This document shows, in pieces, positions 1-11,720 of a stretch of DNA of 64,000 nt. How positions within the stretch are numbered: the stretch's first letter is position 1; every line of letters begins with the position of its first letter. The notes beneath the pieces are model-generated. The model worked only from the letters and a program-made list of their open reading frames with translations. It was not told the origin of the DNA and made no database searches. The DNA lies in contig WBMW01001603.1 of NCBI GenBank assembly GCA_013396635.1, positions 370,966 to 434,965 on the forward strand. The letters run 5' to 3'. The position numbers and the translations under genes are program-made. Source of the DNA: Penelope pileata. Lineage: Eukaryota; Chordata; Aves; Galliformes; Cracidae.

Positions 1-39
1 CCTCGCTAAGCCTCACTTCCTGAAGGGTTTTACTATGCA

Positions 40-140
40 CGATTTTGTCACAAGGAGCCTGTGTAAGGCCGGGGAATTAAACCCACGTCCCCCAAACCCA
101 GATCAGTGCCACCACCTTTGGCTCATCCTCTCGCCTCACG
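40..140 (-). repeat. Old MIR-type SINE fragment
   Basis: Read on the plus strand, this matches the reverse complement of the tRNA-related half of an amniote MIR-type SINE: a worn 'gtcacacag' block near 47-65, then 'ggggaattaaacccacgt' (72-89) in place of the family's 'gggaattgaacccaggt', then 'cagtgccaccac' near 105-116 where the family has 'cagtgccttaaccac'. It is too diverged for a precise subfamily. The 3' part of the SINE is missing or unrecognisable upstream, where the window begins. Seen: the motif order. Inferred: family membership, from memory of the consensus. Confidence 0.6.
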
Positions 141-1401
141 TTGTCTGGCAAAGGCACAGCACAAAGGTGTACAAGAATACATTACACCCCAAGGTCAAGC
201 GCGTCAGATGAGAAGGATGAATACATACAAGCCCATGTCCTAGAAATCTGCTCTGTACCCTCCATAGGTTTGCAAATAGCACTACTTAGCAGCAGAAATT
301 AAACCCACAGCCTCTCAGCGGGTGCTGCTCCTGCTGCTGTACCAGCCTCAGTGGCAGCGTGGGGCCGTCACCGCCCGCACAGGGAGGGACGCGTTGGCTC
401 CCATCAGTCACCGATTCCAGTGCTCTGCTGGCAGCCAGCACTGCTGAAAGGGACCCCCAGGAGCCCCCTGGCTGCTGCCAGCCCCTGGCTCCTCACTGCA
501 CCTCACAGCCCCGCAGGGGTGCAGGGGGCCCAGCAGAGCCCGGCAGCGCCCAGCACTGCTTTAACACAGCCACTGCCCTCGAGGGCCTGGTGCCCACGGT
601 GCAGGAGGGCTGTGGGGTTACATCCAGGCCCTTCACCTTGCCAAAAACTGAAGCATGTGCTGGATGAATATTCCTCTTGGAATGAAAGCTGGAAAAGCAG
701 CTCTCACAGGTTGGCCACTTGCTCCTCTTCACCCACACACCTCCCTCTCTTAACCGTTCCCTCCCAGGACACCCTGAACAGACACAGCCTGGCTTCACAA
801 GGCAGGCAGCTCTGTGCAACACAGATAAAACCCAGGCTCCATCGCCATGCAGGGGAAACCCTTAAGCAGAGATAAACCCTCAGGATGCTCATCTGCATCA
901 CCAACCCCAATTTCAGAAGCAGTGGCCCAGCAGGAGAACAGAGCCAGGCTTGCTGCCAGCTCCGCTCCTGCCAGGAAGCTCTGCTGCAAGGGGCTGTTCC
1001 TCATCTTCACTCAAGTTTGTAAGTGGATATTGCCATTGAAACATCCCTCCTGCAGGCACTGAGTAGGCAGCGTGAGCATCAGTCACAGTGTATGGGAGAG
1101 CTGCTCCCCAGCAGGGAGTCGGTATCAGCGCTCAAAGCCTCTGGGACAGCCAGGTCCCCCCTCCTGGGACCAGGGATCAGCATCTTGCCCTTTTGGGTCG
1201 TGGCTGTCAATGTCCCTAGTGCCACTTTTCCCTTTACATCCTGCCTGCTTGGGAAAACCACTTCCAGGCTAGACACTGTGCACTAGACATTTTTTTTTTC
1301 TTCAAAATGCACTCACCACCTTTCTGTGAGTGTGCTACCTCCAGAACTCTTCCTTCAGCATCAGCTGCTGGCTTCTCCCTGCAACACTCCCTGTGCCTGG
1401 A
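141..1401. other. Unique sequence, no supported gene
   Basis: The stretch is GC-rich in its first half. A plus-strand frame of 174 codons (351-875) overlaps minus-strand frames of similar length. It is rich in Pro, Ser, Ala and His, as GC-rich noncoding DNA tends to be, and has no domain I recognise. No splice-bounded exon, promoter or RNA gene stands out. A T-run at 1291-1299 is the only simple repeat. Confidence 0.6.
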
Positions 1402-1429
1402 GCTGGCGTTTGGGATCAGCAGGAGCAAA

Positions 1430-2101
1430 ACAGAACAAAACAAACCAAAACCAAAGGAGCTCCTGGGCTTTCTAGGGCACAAAAGGAAAGTCTATAGGGA
1501 GTGGAAACTGGAACGGGTTAGCTGGGAGGAATACAAAGAGGTGGTCCGAGCAGCCAGGGACCAGGTTAGGAAAGCTAAAGCCCAGGTAGAATTAAATCTA
1601 GCTAGGGATATAAAGGGGAACAAGAAGAATTTCTATAGGTATATCAATGACAGAAGGAGGACTAGGGAGGATGTGGGCCCTCTCCGGAAGGAAACTGAAG
1701 ACNNNNNNNNNNNNNNNNNNNNNNNNNNNNNNNNNNNNNNNNNNNNNNNNNNNNNNNNNNNNNNNNNNNNNNNNNNNNNNNNNNNNNNNNNNNNNNNNNN
1801 NNNNNNNNNNNNNNNNNNNNNNNNNNNNNNNNNNNNNNNNNNNNNNNNNNNNNNNNNNNNNNNNNNNNNNNNNNNNNNNNNNNNNNNNNNNNNNNNNNNN
1901 NNNNNNNNNNNNNNNNNNNNNNNNNNNNNNNNNNNNNNNNNNNNNNNNNNNNNNNNNNNNNNNNNNNNNNNNNNNNNNNNNNNNNNNNNNNNNNNNNNNN
2001 NNNNNNNNNNNNNNNNNNNNNNNNNNNNNNNNNNNNNNNNNNTGATCTCTAAGGTCCCTGCTGGCGTTTGGGATCAGCAGGAGCTATGATTCTATGATTC
2101 T
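1430..2101 (+). mobile_element. CR1 LINE (non-LTR retrotransposon) fragment, gapped
   Basis: Codons 1457-1702 read open in one frame and give the linker between the endonuclease and reverse-transcriptase domains of CR1 ORF2. Landmarks are GHKRKVYREWK, then RAARDQVRKAKAQVELNLARD, then NFYRYINDRRRTREDVGPL. The reverse-transcriptase part should follow but lies in the assembly gap at 1703-2042. The sequence resumes at 2043 with the 3' untranslated end ('tgatctctaaggtccct') and finishes in two and a half ATTCTATG-type tail units at 2086-2104. The element is 5' truncated, as nearly all CR1 copies are: no endonuclease domain is seen upstream. The absence of stops over about 80 codons suggests a fairly young copy. 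The A-rich stretch at 1427-1455 may be flank or worn element. An unusual 25-bp sequence shared by the 5' flank and the 3' end is reported as a finding. It is not an active gene. Confidence 0.9.
1703..2042. other. Assembly gap (340 N)
   Basis: All bases are N. The gap falls inside the CR1 element, which is a common reason for an assembly to break. The true length is unknown: joining an ORF2 linker to the 3' end would need far more than 340 bases in a non-deleted CR1, so the gap size may be an estimate or the copy may be internally deleted. Confidence 0.98.
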
Positions 2102-3324
2102 ATGAAAACCATATTCGCTGCAATGGGAGCATGGCACAACACGTGGCCCTAGGGAGGAGCATTGGGGTGGTTAGCAGAAGTCTGGGGCTTGTGAATGTGA
2201 CCAGCTCAGTGTTCAGGCCATCAGACAGCTGGTGTGGTTCCCAGCCACCTCCTCTTGCTCCGAGGTTGGCCATGCAGTGTGAGCCATGGGGGTCTGCACT
2301 CCTGAGCAGCCTCTGGCTGCCACTACTGCCCCGAGCAACGGTGCTGAGCTCGCACAGGGTGGGGCTGGGCACAGTGTGTGGGGCTCTGCTTATAGGGGAA
2401 CCAGGTACATACACTGGGATGTGCAGCCACATCTGTGCTCCATGGGTTCTCTGCTAGGGCTGACCGGACCCACCATGGTCCCATGGCTGCAGTGCTGAGG
2501 TTTCTCAACTCCTCCTGCTCTGGGGAGATGTTCAGAACATCCCACCCCGTGTCATGGGATGATCTCCGGCTGACCTCAGCGGGGTAAGGAGCAGGAGCTC
2601 AGCCCCCAGAAATTGGATTTCAGTTCAGCAGCGAGCACTCGTGTTTTCTGCTGCTGTGAGCAGCTCATCCCAGCTTGCCTTGGAGGGCAGCAGGGAACTG
2701 CTTGTGATGCCTCTTGAAAAGAGACATCAGTATCATTCAGAAAACTTAAGTTCCATTTAGCCTAGTTAAAACTGCTCTCTCTTATGCTCTACTGCAATCA
2801 TTTAAAACAAAGGAGTTCATCAACAGCTTAATTGTCCAGGTCTCTACATCCCAGTGCCTGGGAATGGGAAGAAGCCAGTAGTTTTTTGTTTAAACACCAA
2901 AAGAGTGTCAGAAAGGATTAAGCGATTGTTTTGTGAATTCCTACAGTGGAAAGCACTCACCGAGGCAAGTGTCAGCCGGGCTGATGCTGTTTGCTGCTGT
3001 AACAAATGAGCAGTGGCACCTATCTGTGCCCTGCACCTGCCACAGCCAAAAGCAAAGTGCTGCACAGCGATGGGGCACTCGCATGTGCCCCCCACTGCAG
3101 CTGTAAGGAGGCAAGCACCACGGCGAGGTGACTCAAGGTGAGGGCAGGTGTAGGCATTGCCCACGCTTTGGCTATTTTTTGAGTGCAGAGGGAGAGGCAG
3201 CAACAATCAGGTGGTCAGTAGTAAAGGTGGTAATGGACCAAAGCTGTGGAGCTGACAGCCAGGGAAGCTCCTAGGACCAGGGAAGCTTCTGGCAGCAGGC
3301 TGGGATGCACACAGCAGTGCACTG
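2102..3324. other. Unique sequence, no supported gene
   Basis: No repeat, exon or RNA gene is recognised. Overlapping frames of 60-120 codons occur on both strands (for example 2100-2432 minus and 2131-2457 plus, which are nearly the same bases). That is the pattern expected of chance open frames. Confidence 0.55.
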
Positions 3325-3369
3325 CACACACATACACATACACACACACACACGTACACATACACACAT
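3325..3369. repeat. CA-rich microsatellite, imperfect
   Basis: About 45 bases of alternating CA/TA units, interrupted by T and G ('catacacatacacac', 'cgtacacatacaca'). The interruptions suggest an old, fairly stable tract. The 'VYVCVCVCVC' peptides in minus-strand frames here come from this repeat and are not protein evidence. Confidence 0.9.
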
Positions 3370-6300
3370 TGCTTGGCTGAACAAACAGACCTCGTTCCTT
3401 CAGCCAGCACAAAACGCAGACACTACCACTCATAAACACCTTGTGCCACTATGACCTTCCCATTTCAAAACAGGAGGTAACAGATCTGGAGAAGACACCA
3501 GGAACGTCTGAGTGTGGATCGGCTTTGCAGAAGCAGCAGGACGCGTGGGCCAAGGACAACACGCCAAGATACAAACACAACCTCCAGCTCAGAACGTGCT
3601 CCAAGCAGCTGGTCCCTGGCTGCATTCCATCTCAGCTCCTTGGATCTACTCTTAGAACACCAAACTCATAAAAACATCTAACAGAAATGAGACTTAGGCA
3701 CCCACACACCTTTGGATATTCAGGCTGAGCTGTTTCTGACAGTGCTGAAGGCTCCATCGGGCCCCTCAGCCAGACATGCCGTGGCACCGGGGCAGAGCTG
3801 AGCATCTTTTGGAGCTTGTCGTGTTGTATTTCATTCAGAGAACAAAACAGGGAATTTCAGATTTTAATTTGTCACTTTACATGTAAATTAAATGTTGTAT
3901 ATTGTCACAAGTGAATTCAGTCTGTATTTATAATAATGGAAATCTGCTGCTAGGATTTCTAAACAAAAATCCCCTGTGTTGCTTGTGCTTCCCTGCATGA
4001 GTTGTTTCATTTAGGCTTTTCCATGTTCTCTCTTTGAGACTGCCTAAAAGAGTTTGTGAGGAGAAAAGAGGACTGAAAAATAAAAAACAATGAGGAGTAA
4101 TTGTTAGGATTACTCTGCAGGAGGACTGGATGACATTTTGTCCCTGCTTTTCATGGGTAGAACTGTTGCAGTGCTTAAAATTAAGCACATGCCTAAGTGT
4201 TCTGCTGACGTGAAGCCAAAATTGGCTAAGTTACACCTGGTTAGTCCCTCCCGACCCCATCAGAACGATCAACAACTTTCCTATGTCCTACACATGACCA
4301 AGTGCCCCAGCCACCACCGAGGCACAGCTGAGCTTGCTGGGTGCCACCACGGCCCCTCCCAACACGGGAGCTGACTGCAGTCAGACCCTGGACATGAGGA
4401 GGTGGGAAGTTGAGTATGTTGACATTTTCTGTCAAGAGCAAAGAAACTGGAAAACAAAGCAACCATCAGGACATGATGCCTTTCAGGAACACAGAAAGAC
4501 AATATCCCTGCCTCGTTTTCCTGTGTCTCGGGGTTCTGTTATTACCATGTGGGCTACCAGCCACTTGCAAAGCTCAGCGTATCAAGCTGCTGTGAGTTAC
4601 AATGCACGGAGATTGACTGGGTTGTAACCTGTAATGTATTACTTATTTCTTATTTTAATTGCAAGCAGTCTCTGAAACATTATAGAGCATATAGTGCTAG
4701 ACACAGCAGAAGTAATTAAAACGAGAGGGCCACATGCAGTCGGCAGTAAAACACCAAATGCAGGCAGCTTCGGAAAAATGTCATTGATTCAGCATCAGAG
4801 AGGCTGGGAGGAGAGGGGTGGGACTGGAGCTGTCAACACCAGCTCCACTCTGAAGGCAGCAGCAAGTGCCACAAGTGCTCTGAGCAGAGGGACGCGGCGT
4901 GGGGACAGCGACGTCACCCCAACGTGGTTTCAAAGAAGCCAAGCCCCAGCGAGCTGCTCCTCTCCCACCTCTGCGCACAAGAATCTGGGTCATGGTTCCT
5001 CCCATAGGAAAAAGGAACTGCTTTCATGTCATATTAGAAATAGTAATAATTGGCTAAGGGAGGTGGAACAAAAATCATGGCTGTTCCTTCATTCGAGGCA
5101 TCTGTAGAGGGATCCCACTGCAAGTGGCTGCAGAGCAAGGCTGCAGGGCTCGCTCGGGGTGAGCAATGAGCTCTGCTGTGTTTGGCTTGTCTGTGCCAAC
5201 ACAGAGCTGGGGGCAAGCAGCCAGGGAGCAGTGACACACAGCACAGCCACGTGCCACCACGCTGCCACTAAATGGCAGTGACCATTTCTACATTTAAACA
5301 GTTTATGAAGATGTTTGATGCCTTCGAACAAGGCAGCGGTTGGAACTTGCTGCTTTTTCCACTGACTTGCATATCATTGATCTTTCTCCTTGAAATGACT
5401 ATCCCCAGGCAAGCTATAAATCTCACTTGGGCTCAAAGATGCTGGGCACTACGATGAGCTGCTGCGAGGACACAGCATTGGACGGGGTCACCTCCCAGGG
5501 CGAAGAGATGTGCTCAGTGCTCAGCCCTGCGGTTCTGCATGAGCATCAGAGAGGGAAAGATGGGAACAGGAACTTTAAAGCATGTTTTGTAATTAAGGAG
5601 CAGACGTTAGTTCCAAGCATACCACTATGTGACAGCTGAACAAAACGGGCTTGGCAGCAATCTGGGGTACAACAACAAGTGCCACCACTCAACGTGAAAA
5701 AATCTCACAAAGGTACCTGCAAGGGCAACTCCTTCCCCATCACTTCACTCCCAGTGAGCATCCCACGGGCCTCTACCAGAGCCCAAGAACTGGACTCGTA
5801 CAAAATTTGTGAATGCCAACAGCAGTCAAAACTGTCACCAAAGCCCAAGCCACACAAATCTGAGAATTTTATACTGAAGGGCTCTCATGGTTACTAGAGA
5901 TTGCCTTGCTCCTGCTTCCAGCCACTGATGTCTTCATATGGGTGGGATTTTGGTGCTCCCCATAACCGTGCTGCATCCCTACCTACCACAATGGTGCAGG
6001 AGAGCTCCCCTTCCTCCTGGTAACGCTTGGGCATGCACTAACAGAGCGACTCAGGGATGATGTTTGTCCACACCATTATTTTTAATGGGTCCAAAAAGAA
6101 AAAAATGCCTGCAGTTCTTAGCCCCCAGACAGTGAGCACAAGTATCAATCTCCCTAGGCAAACCAGGGTGAAATCCTGATGCACTTTACAAGCTGTAAAC
6201 TCTGCTTTTATTAGCCACTTATGGGCCACTTTTCACAACACAGCTTTAATATTAAACAATAAAGCTCGGGATACACTTACAAAGAAATCAGGCTCTAATT

Positions 6301-7986
6301 TACTCCTGAGTTGGAAGTGTGGCACCTCCTGATCACATGAAATCAGAAGAAATAAGGCGACTCAGTTTAGGCTGCATATTTTTCATGCTCGGTGCTCCAC
6401 ATAGCGCATAATGCACACAAAGACAGAGAAAAGGGTTTGGAAGCCACTGGAAAACACTGTAATGAACTCTAAGAAGTGCCAAGCACTGTTACCTACATCA
6501 GTCTGCAAACAGACTCCAAGAAAATACATTCTTGTGGTTATTGGTGTTTACCATTTCTAGCCTGAGACATCAGACATCTCGTGTGAGGAAAGGGCTGGCT
6601 GTCCCAGGGACTGCATGCAAAACGCACGCAGTCTGCATGCACAATGGGAGCAACGTATCTGAGCCAGGCTAGGAAGGGACGTTCTGCTCCTCCCAGCTGC
6701 AAAGGGCAAGCAGGCCCAGGGGCTGAAGGGCCTCAGCAGCAGTGCATGGTCCTGAGCCAAACCTCGGTGCCATGGCAGCCGTGCACGCTGTCACTGCAGC
6801 ACGGGAACACCCCATCCACCTGGTGCCACCAAAGTGTCACCGAGCTGCAGCCGTGCACCTCGGAGCTTTGGGCCATCTTTAATGACTACAGAACACGGGC
6901 TGCTGTTTTCTCAATGCAGTGAGCATGCAGAGCAGCTTGTTCTACATGGATTAAACAATTATTGACACTGTTGGACTGTGTCTGCTACAAGAATAACAGA
7001 GCAAATGGATTTTTTTCCCCCTCTGAGCTCTCAATTTTTAGTATATGTTGGTTATTAAAGATGCCTAAAAAAGTGCACTCAAAAAAAAGGATTGTGCAAT
7101 TAAAAACTGTGCCATTCCTAAACGTAGCCACAAATCAGTGACTTGGGGAAGAGGAAACTTGCCACTTAAAGACAAACTGCTCCTATTTAGTGAGCCAAGG
7201 AGCTCAAAGCAGCAATTGTCAACAAGAGAATAAGGAATATTACCCTTGAAAACATATACAAATTTTAATTACAGTTGGCATTTTGGAGACTGGTGCTGAG
7301 GATTGTCATCAGATGGAAAATTGCCGTCATCTTTCTGCCCTTGGGGACACGAACGCTGACTGGGAACGACTGCAGCGGCACAGGAGACCCACAGCAATGC
7401 TGCAGCTCCACAGAGACCTCCAGCTGCCGTGGTGGGCTGGGGGCTGCTGGAGCCAGGCACCTAGGAGCAGGCAGGGGCTGCTGCTGAGGCTGGGCCCTGG
7501 GGTGGCAGAGGGCAGCAGAGCTGTGCCACAGCCCAGGGAAGGGGACACAATGGAGCTCAGTGACGTGGCCAGGGCCACCCATCATCATTGGACCCCTGAG
7601 GCCCATACTGTGTATTTTCAAGGAGCTGTTGTAATAATTAAAGTATTAGATCTGCTTTCTAGGGGTGGTGCTTTCTTGGGACCTGCCTTCTGCGGCTAAC
7701 ACCAACTTCCCCAGGGGTTCCTGGGCCATGCGGCATCTCAGTCCTAACGTTTGGGCTTGGACCCTACCAGGACCTTGAGCCGCTTCCCACTGCTCAGAGC
7801 TAACCCCCCCTGAACACAGCCCACATGGAAAACCAAAGCCTGGTTTTTCTCATTTTGGGCAACTAAATCAAAGTTTTGCTAACAAGGCCATGGCTGTGCT
7901 GCAGCCCTCAGGAAGCAGAGCTGGGCGCAGCGGTGCCGCAGTAGGTCCAGCCCTCTGGCACCCACCGGCTGCCCAGACAGACAGCT
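3370..7986. other. Unique sequence, no supported gene; AT-rich islets
   Basis: No coding exon, RNA gene or clear repeat is recognised over 4.6 kb. Two AT-rich islets, about 3830-3960 and 4625-4700, have homeodomain-type TAAT cores and could be small regulatory or conserved elements. They are shorter and less striking than those at 10-11.7 kb. Bases 7380-7560 are GC-rich with only chance open frames on both strands. Confidence 0.5.
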
Positions 7987-8008
7987 GGGGGGGGGAGGGG
8001 AAGGGGGG
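7987..8008 (+). repeat. G-run tract, possible G-quadruplex
   Basis: On the plus strand there are runs of nine, four and six G separated by one A and then AA. The nine-G run can supply two or more G-triplets, so four G-tracts are available within 22 bases with very short loops. Such tracts can fold as quadruplexes in single-stranded DNA or RNA. Formation here is not shown, and long G runs are also prone to sequencing error. Confidence 0.6.
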
Positions 8009-10069
8009 ACAGCCGATGGGCTGTGCACTATGGAAACAGCCCCCACCACAGTGCTGCTGCTGAAGGAAGCACTCACGTTGCGGTCTCCTCCTTCCCTGCT
8101 CTTTCCAGCTCCCTGCAAGCCTGGAAGGGGAATATGCTGGGGAAGAACGGATCCCACTGCAGCGTTTTGCAAAGACAAAGTTAGAATTTCTATGAGCTGA
8201 TCTACAAAGCTGTCCATAGGGCTGGAAACTGGAAAGTATCCAATTTGTTCTCCAAAGAGGAGATGGGATTGGAAGAGAAATTTTTTATTTAAAGGTAGAA
8301 GAATGTGAAACAAAGCAGCAGCATCTCCCTTCATTGCGAAACCAACACAAAAGAAGTACAGCTCTTTGATACTGATAATACCGTAAAAGGAAGCGTGTGC
8401 TGTCAGCGAGCTCATCCCTGTGACCCACAGACAGCTTGTCTGCTTTGTGCCTCTGTCTGGGCAGTGCACCCAAGATCTAACACAAAGCAATTGTCAGCTC
8501 ACTGCAACTTTGACTGGAAATCCCAGTGCTGAGGGGGAATCTGCTGGGCTTTGATGTAGAGATTCTGGCAGTGCCTACGCCTTCCCATCTCAGAACATAC
8601 ACATTTGATGTATTGTTGAGCAAGGTATTTGTTATCTCCTCAGAGAACATGCATGTAACTTGGCGAATCTATTTCGTGACTGCCTCTAAGATGGATAGTA
8701 CAAGGGCTGCTTCCGAGGCTTCAGTTTATCTGATACAGGGAACAAGGCTGGAGACAAATGCAGAGACCTCCAAATGCTGGCATTACGTGTCACTCTGAGG
8801 TCCTCCTCTGGCTTCTTCCAGGCACGCTATGCTGGAGAGCAGGTTCCCTTCACACTAACTGTCCTGGTGTTCAGCTTCCACCAGCAAGCACAGGACAAGG
8901 CCGGTCATTTTTCTCCAGCATTAAATTGTGATGGGTTTTGTTCAGTCTTTGCCAGGCTCTGATTTGCTGTGCAAGGGGAGCACCACACCTGACATGTTCC
9001 AGTAAGTGCAGGGGGGTGAGCCTCTACAGAGCTGCTCTGGGACACTGCAGTGAGCACCCTATGGGAATTAGGGCAGCCCAGTTCAGCAGCATGCAGGGCT
9101 GCAGCATGGCCCCAGCAGTACTGGGCGTAGGTGCGTTCTGCACTGCTCCTGCACTTCTGCACGTGCAAGGGAACACCAGGGGCTTTTGCAATAACCTTTA
9201 AAGGCTCTGCACCACATGCCATGGGGGCAAAACAAACCTTAGGGTATTTCTCTGTGACAGTGAAGGGTGCCACAGTACCTGCCTGGTTCTGGGCAATCAG
9301 CACACCTTCACTGCTGGCCCAGGGGCCCTAAATGAATCCTTTAATGCACTATTTCTGTGAGGCTGTAATTCCCTGGGTCATTCCTTTATCTCTTTTGACT
9401 TATCCTGCCAAGTCTCTAATCTTTTACAACTTCCTTTTTTTGTTTCCCAGCATGTGATTTGCTAAGATTCACCCCCAGAGCTCTCCATTAGCTGCACTCC
9501 ATGTAAGGTTTTGCTTGGGCTCTCTTGCTGTTGCTCCTAAGAAGTTTGTACTTTAGACATTTGCATCACACACACATCTCTGCCTTGCCATGCCATCTAA
9601 GAGTGATATATAAACGCACCTCTCTCTTCTGAGAAGTTCAAGTTATTCCACGAATGCTGACAAACAGTTTATCCACACAAGTATATAATTACATCTGTTA
9701 CACAAATGAGGCACTGGGAAAGTGTGACACCCCCTTCTTGAAAAAATACCTCCCAGCCATTGCTCAGAAGTGATCAGAACGTCCCTTCCCAGGAAATGAA
9801 GTCACACAGTCACTCACGTCCGTGATTTGAAGAACTCCTCCTTGCAATGGCCCTGGGCTGCCTTCCCCAGCACACCTGGAAACAGCAGCCTGGCTGTGCC
9901 AGGAGCTAAGCCCCTCTTACAAAGGTACAAAGAGAGCCGAGCGCGTTTAACATCTTGCTGGATCAGCCCCATAATGTGTTTAAAACAATGGCAGAGGAAA
10001 GCATGTGTTCCTTTCAGCACAATCTGCGCCTCACAATCAAGTCTAAACGTTCACAACCCGCTTGGATCC
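8009..10069. other. Unique sequence, no supported gene
   Basis: A 203-codon minus-strand frame (7879-8490) is the longest here. It has no recognisable domain, and plus-strand frames overlap it. No splice-bounded exon is evident. The stretch at 9655-9760 has a faint MIR-like look ('acacaaatgaggcactggg') but is too diverged to call. Confidence 0.5.
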
Positions 10070-10640
10070 TAATGAGGAGAATGGCTTAAATGGCAGAGTG
10101 TTCTGCTCTTTCTACAGGTTTACAAAAATGAAATTAAACATAGGCTTTCTATTACAAAACAATAGGCAAATTGAGGACCAATTATGCAAACCCATCAGAG
10201 AACCTGGTGAACTGTGGAGAATTTTGCATTTCTGAGGCGGAACGACTTTTTAGATGAAAAAACTCTACTACAAGAAATTGAGAACATCTGTGCCATCAAA
10301 GAAAGAATGCAGTGAATAATTGGACAATCATAGACAGGCAGCCATTTGAATATGAAGCTGTTTGTAATGTCGCAGCGGAAGGGAAATTACAGAACGCCGG
10401 CGTTCCCGGGCTGTCAGACGCCCGCGCCTTTCCCTTGATGCTATTACAGCATGTTGTGTGCTCACTTTGCAAGAGTCTGCGGGGTCGACAGCGGGGTCTC
10501 TAGGGTTATCTGCTTCCATTATTTTGCACATCAGCCACATAATGAAAAAGGAGCAGTCAGAGAGGTCCTTGAGCATTTATTTCCTCCGGCAACCAAGCTT
10601 AAGCACACCTTTCACCTCTCCCTGACAAGACAGCCCAACC
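10070..10640. promoter_or_regulatory. Candidate conserved noncoding element, CpG-rich core
   Basis: An AT-rich, low-repeat block with many short transcription-factor-like words: 'caattatgcaaac' near 10179-10191, 'ataattggacaatca' near 10316-10330, and 'attattttgcacat' near 10519. At about 10370-10500 it turns CpG-rich; I count seven CpG in 10381-10440 alone, which is unusual in CpG-depleted bird intergenic DNA. This mix of AT-rich flanks around a CpG-bearing core is common in developmental enhancers. There is no conserved frame: the open frames at 10312-10663 lie on both strands. Seen: composition and motifs. Inferred: regulatory role. Conservation has not been tested. Confidence 0.4.
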
Positions 10641-11089
10641 TGCAGCCATCCCCCGGTGGCTGACACGTAGCAAGGAGCAAATATTCTCTCTCAGCTGACA
10701 AACTGAAGTGCCCCCTTGCCTCGAGCAATGACATTATCCTCATCTCCAGCAGCAGACCCCACACGGGCGCTCCCGAGGGGCAGCCACCCTGCAGCCTGCG
10801 GCTCCCAGGCCCTCTGCAGAGCAGCCTGCAGAAAGCCCTCCACTGCCCAGCAGCAACTCGTGGGCCAGGCTGCACTGAAACACAGGCACCACTGACCCGA
10901 GGAAGACTTGAGGTGATGGCTCACCTCTGCACCAGGCAGCATCATTTGGAAGCGGGATCAAGCTGGGTGTGTGTGGTTCCCAGGCTCGCACACCTCTGCC
11001 CCAGCTCCACGCTGCTCCCTGGATCCGCTCTGCTCCAGCACCACGCGTCACGAACTGCAGCACCAGGGCAAGTATTTCAAGACCTCTTC
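10641..11089. other. GC-rich unique spacer, no supported gene
   Basis: A G+C-rich stretch between two AT-rich candidate elements. Minus-strand frames at 10612-11159 overlap one another in different registers and have no recognisable domain. I see no repeat and no splice-bounded exon. Confidence 0.5.
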
Positions 11090-11720
11090 CTGGACAAAAA
11101 GGGAAAATAAAAGTGATCGACTTCATGGTGATTTCACGGCTAGTTGCACAGATATGCACATGTTACTTTGCACAGTCAGTCTAATAAGCAGCTTTCAGAA
11201 GGACAGACAGAGTAATGAATGGGTTGTAAAACACGCTCATAAAAACATTATAGCATGTCTCAGAGCATTTGTTAGCTGTTTGTGATTTACTGGGGGCCCT
11301 GTTTTACATTTTCTTATAATTTGCACGTTTCCTATTAAATATAAGCATTCAATGTGCATGCAATTTATTTTAATTTCCCTCCCTCCTCACAAGATGATAA
11401 AACTTTTACAGTCACGCAAGAATGGTGATATTGTAGTCACGAGGTTCATTATACAGTAATTAATACATGTTAAGTATCCTGTAAATATCATGTTAGAACG
11501 GCTTTAAGTAAATACGCACTGTACATTGGCAGGACCTATTAAGTCAGAGCCACTTAAAATGAAATGTGACTAATTAATCTGTTTAAAAAGTCTAATGTCA
11601 ACTTGGATATTCTTTAAAAATTACTGCACAATGTCGCAAGAGTGAGCGGTGAGTCAGCTTGCATTTAATTACAGAACTTTGACATTAATGGTTACTTTCC
11701 TGGTTTGTTTAAGTGGATCG
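11090..11720. promoter_or_regulatory. Candidate conserved noncoding element with paired TAATTAAT sites
   Basis: A long AT-rich block carrying two perfect homeodomain palindromes TAATTAAT at 11457-11464 and 11571-11578. It also has 'tgcatgcaattt' near 11356 and many ATTA/TAAT cores, with scattered CpG retained ('cacgcaag', 'gtcacgagg', 'aatgtcgcaag'). Retained CpG within AT-rich unique DNA often marks sequence under constraint. Only short frames occur, on both strands. With the element at 10.1-10.6 kb it makes a 1.6-kb pair separated by a GC-rich spacer, as in multi-module enhancers. Seen: motifs and composition. Inferred: enhancer role; the target gene is unknown. Confidence 0.45.

Noticed and set aside
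351..875. 174-codon plus-strand open frame
   Set aside because: Biased to Pro, Ser, Ala and His in GC-rich DNA, overlapped by several frames on both strands, and no domain or splice structure.
3325..3369. Cys/Val-rich peptides in minus-strand frames
   Set aside because: They are translations of the CA microsatellite.
7879..8490. 203-codon minus-strand open frame
   Set aside because: No domain is recognised, it runs into the G-run tract, and plus-strand frames overlap it. Chance is the simplest reading.
9655..9760. Possible reverse-strand MIR
   Set aside because: Single weak block 'acacaaatgaggcactggg'; the rest does not follow.
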